Part shown: piece after piece, positions 15,441 to 16,169 of the stretch
How positions within the stretch are numbered: position 1 is the first letter of the stretch
How the letters are laid out: the number at the start of each line of letters is the position of its first letter
Position numbers and translations under genes: made by a program
Assembly (NCBI GenBank): GCA_024811115.1
Contig: JAKOGH010000796.1
Coordinates: forward strand, 1 to 16,169
Length of the DNA stretch: 16,169 nucleotides
Direction: 5' to 3'
DNA from: Terana coerulea
Lineage: Eukaryota > Basidiomycota > Agaricomycetes > Polyporales > Phanerochaetaceae
The notes under the pieces: generated by a model
Database searches by the model: none
Told to the model about the DNA's origin: nothing
The model's input: only the letters and a program-made list of their open reading frames with translations

Positions 15441-16169
15441 CTGGTGAGTGAGCCGACGAAGATGAAGGGAGCATTGGTCAGACTGGTGACTTCAAGAAGG
15501 ACGAAATGTTCATGTCTCACGTATTGCAGTTCTAGAAATTGGGCGCAGGTCGCTGGACCAAAGGAAAAGATTTTATGTCGATCATTGTATGTTAGGTATT
15601 ACTAAACGCCCATTCTATGCTACTGCTGCGTTGAAAATCCGCGGGAATCCCTCATCTCTCATGTGCTGACCAGGCTACGGGCCGAGTGAGGGTTGAAAGC
15701 GGCAAGGCGTCGGTGATCCGGCGCCCGGCGCTCCGTCGCGCCGCCGTTCCAGTGCCACTTCCGAGTCCCCCGGCTTCCCTTTCACTTTCGCGATACTTGC
15801 ACTTTGACCGTCCTTGACCTTACACCATCTCATGGTCACCGTGGCCGCCACGATGCGCAAATAGGTGTGAGAAAGTGGCTCTGCCCGCAGCGGCATAGTA
15901 CACTGCTTCGTATCATGATGAGGTGCGTTTCGTGAATTAATATTGCGAAGACCGCAAAGTATACAATATATACACTTTCTAACAAAGTGGGCCCCGCGGC
16001 TGGACTGATAGGATTATAAACTGAAAGCTCGGCGAACGCTGCGTATTGTGCACAGTAGTGCATGCCGGTCTTGAACGGGACCGTTGGAGCGATGCATACC
16101 AACCTGCAACCATGGGCTGCCATTCGACACCAGGCGGCATATGCCACAAATGAGGTGAGCTGCCCTTGA
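15441..16169. other. Intergenic region downstream of the C2H2 gene
   Basis: No repeat or firm gene recognised. AT-rich TATACAATATATACAC lies near 15960. A possible first exon starts at ATG 16092 (MHTNLQPWAAIRHQAAYATNE, 21 codons) and runs to a GTGAGC donor at 16155, after which the window ends. This is too short to judge. Confidence 0.35.

Noticed and set aside
15836..16147. Minus-strand 103-codon frame with a hydrophobic stretch (IVYFAVFAILIHE)
   Set aside because: The hydrophobicity comes from an AT-rich patch; no family resemblance or splice support.
1..16169. CRISPR array, bacterial operon, phage or defence-system signatures
   Set aside because: The direct repeats present are LTRs and MITE arms; gene structure is eukaryotic.

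Overview
The window looks like repeat-rich nuclear DNA of a filamentous fungus, most likely a mushroom-forming basidiomycete (Agaricomycetes). This is inferred from 57-62 nt spliceosomal introns with CTAAC/CTGAC branch sites, a multi-finger C2H2 protein of a type I recall from Agaricomycetes, a degraded fungal multi-pass membrane-protein gene, and retroelement copies that differ mostly by transitions, many at CpG. No bacterial genes, rRNA, tRNA or CRISPR were seen.

Layout. (1) 1-2732: 5' half of a decayed Ty1/copia element on the minus strand (Copia-1): protease remnant cut by the window edge, broken gag, primer binding site, 5' LTR. (2) 2733-3375: non-autonomous hAT-like element with inverted subterminal repeat arms; Copia-1 appears to have landed about five bases inside its left end. 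(3) 3497-3924: frameshifted front half of a host membrane-protein gene on the plus strand. (4) 4151-9356: second copia element of the same family (Copia-2), minus strand, with both LTRs, polypurine tract, primer binding site and gag, protease, GAG-pre-integrase, integrase and RNase H remnants, but no reverse transcriptase. Two plus-strand LTRs of another family (probably Ty3/gypsy) are nested in it: 6538-7100 is a clean solo LTR with a target duplication, and 4641-5195 sits where the RT region was lost. (5) 9978-10496: back half of the same host membrane-protein gene, with a premature stop just before its conserved tail. Copia-2 therefore lies inside this gene. (6) 10557-11225: complete hAT-like MITE with a perfect 8-bp target duplication. 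(7) 11459-12318: four-exon minus-strand gene of unknown function with two CxxC pairs; its 5' end abuts a third MITE-like repeat (12312-12662). (8) 12903-14484: no supportable gene. (9) 14485-15440: two-exon plus-strand C2H2 zinc-finger gene, apparently intact. (10) 15441-16169: intergenic.

The two right-hand genes look functional, while everything left of about 11.2 kb is a nest of transposons that has taken apart one host gene. The insertion order is partly readable. Copia-1 came after the first hAT element. The solo LTR came after Copia-2, because Copia-1 still has the unoccupied target site. The main observations are the split host gene, a copia primer binding site complementary to the anticodon arm of initiator tRNA-Met (half-tRNA priming), an LTR lacking target duplications at a deletion that removed RT, and a very long gag-to-protease spacer. 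I found no convincing new defence or enzymatic system.
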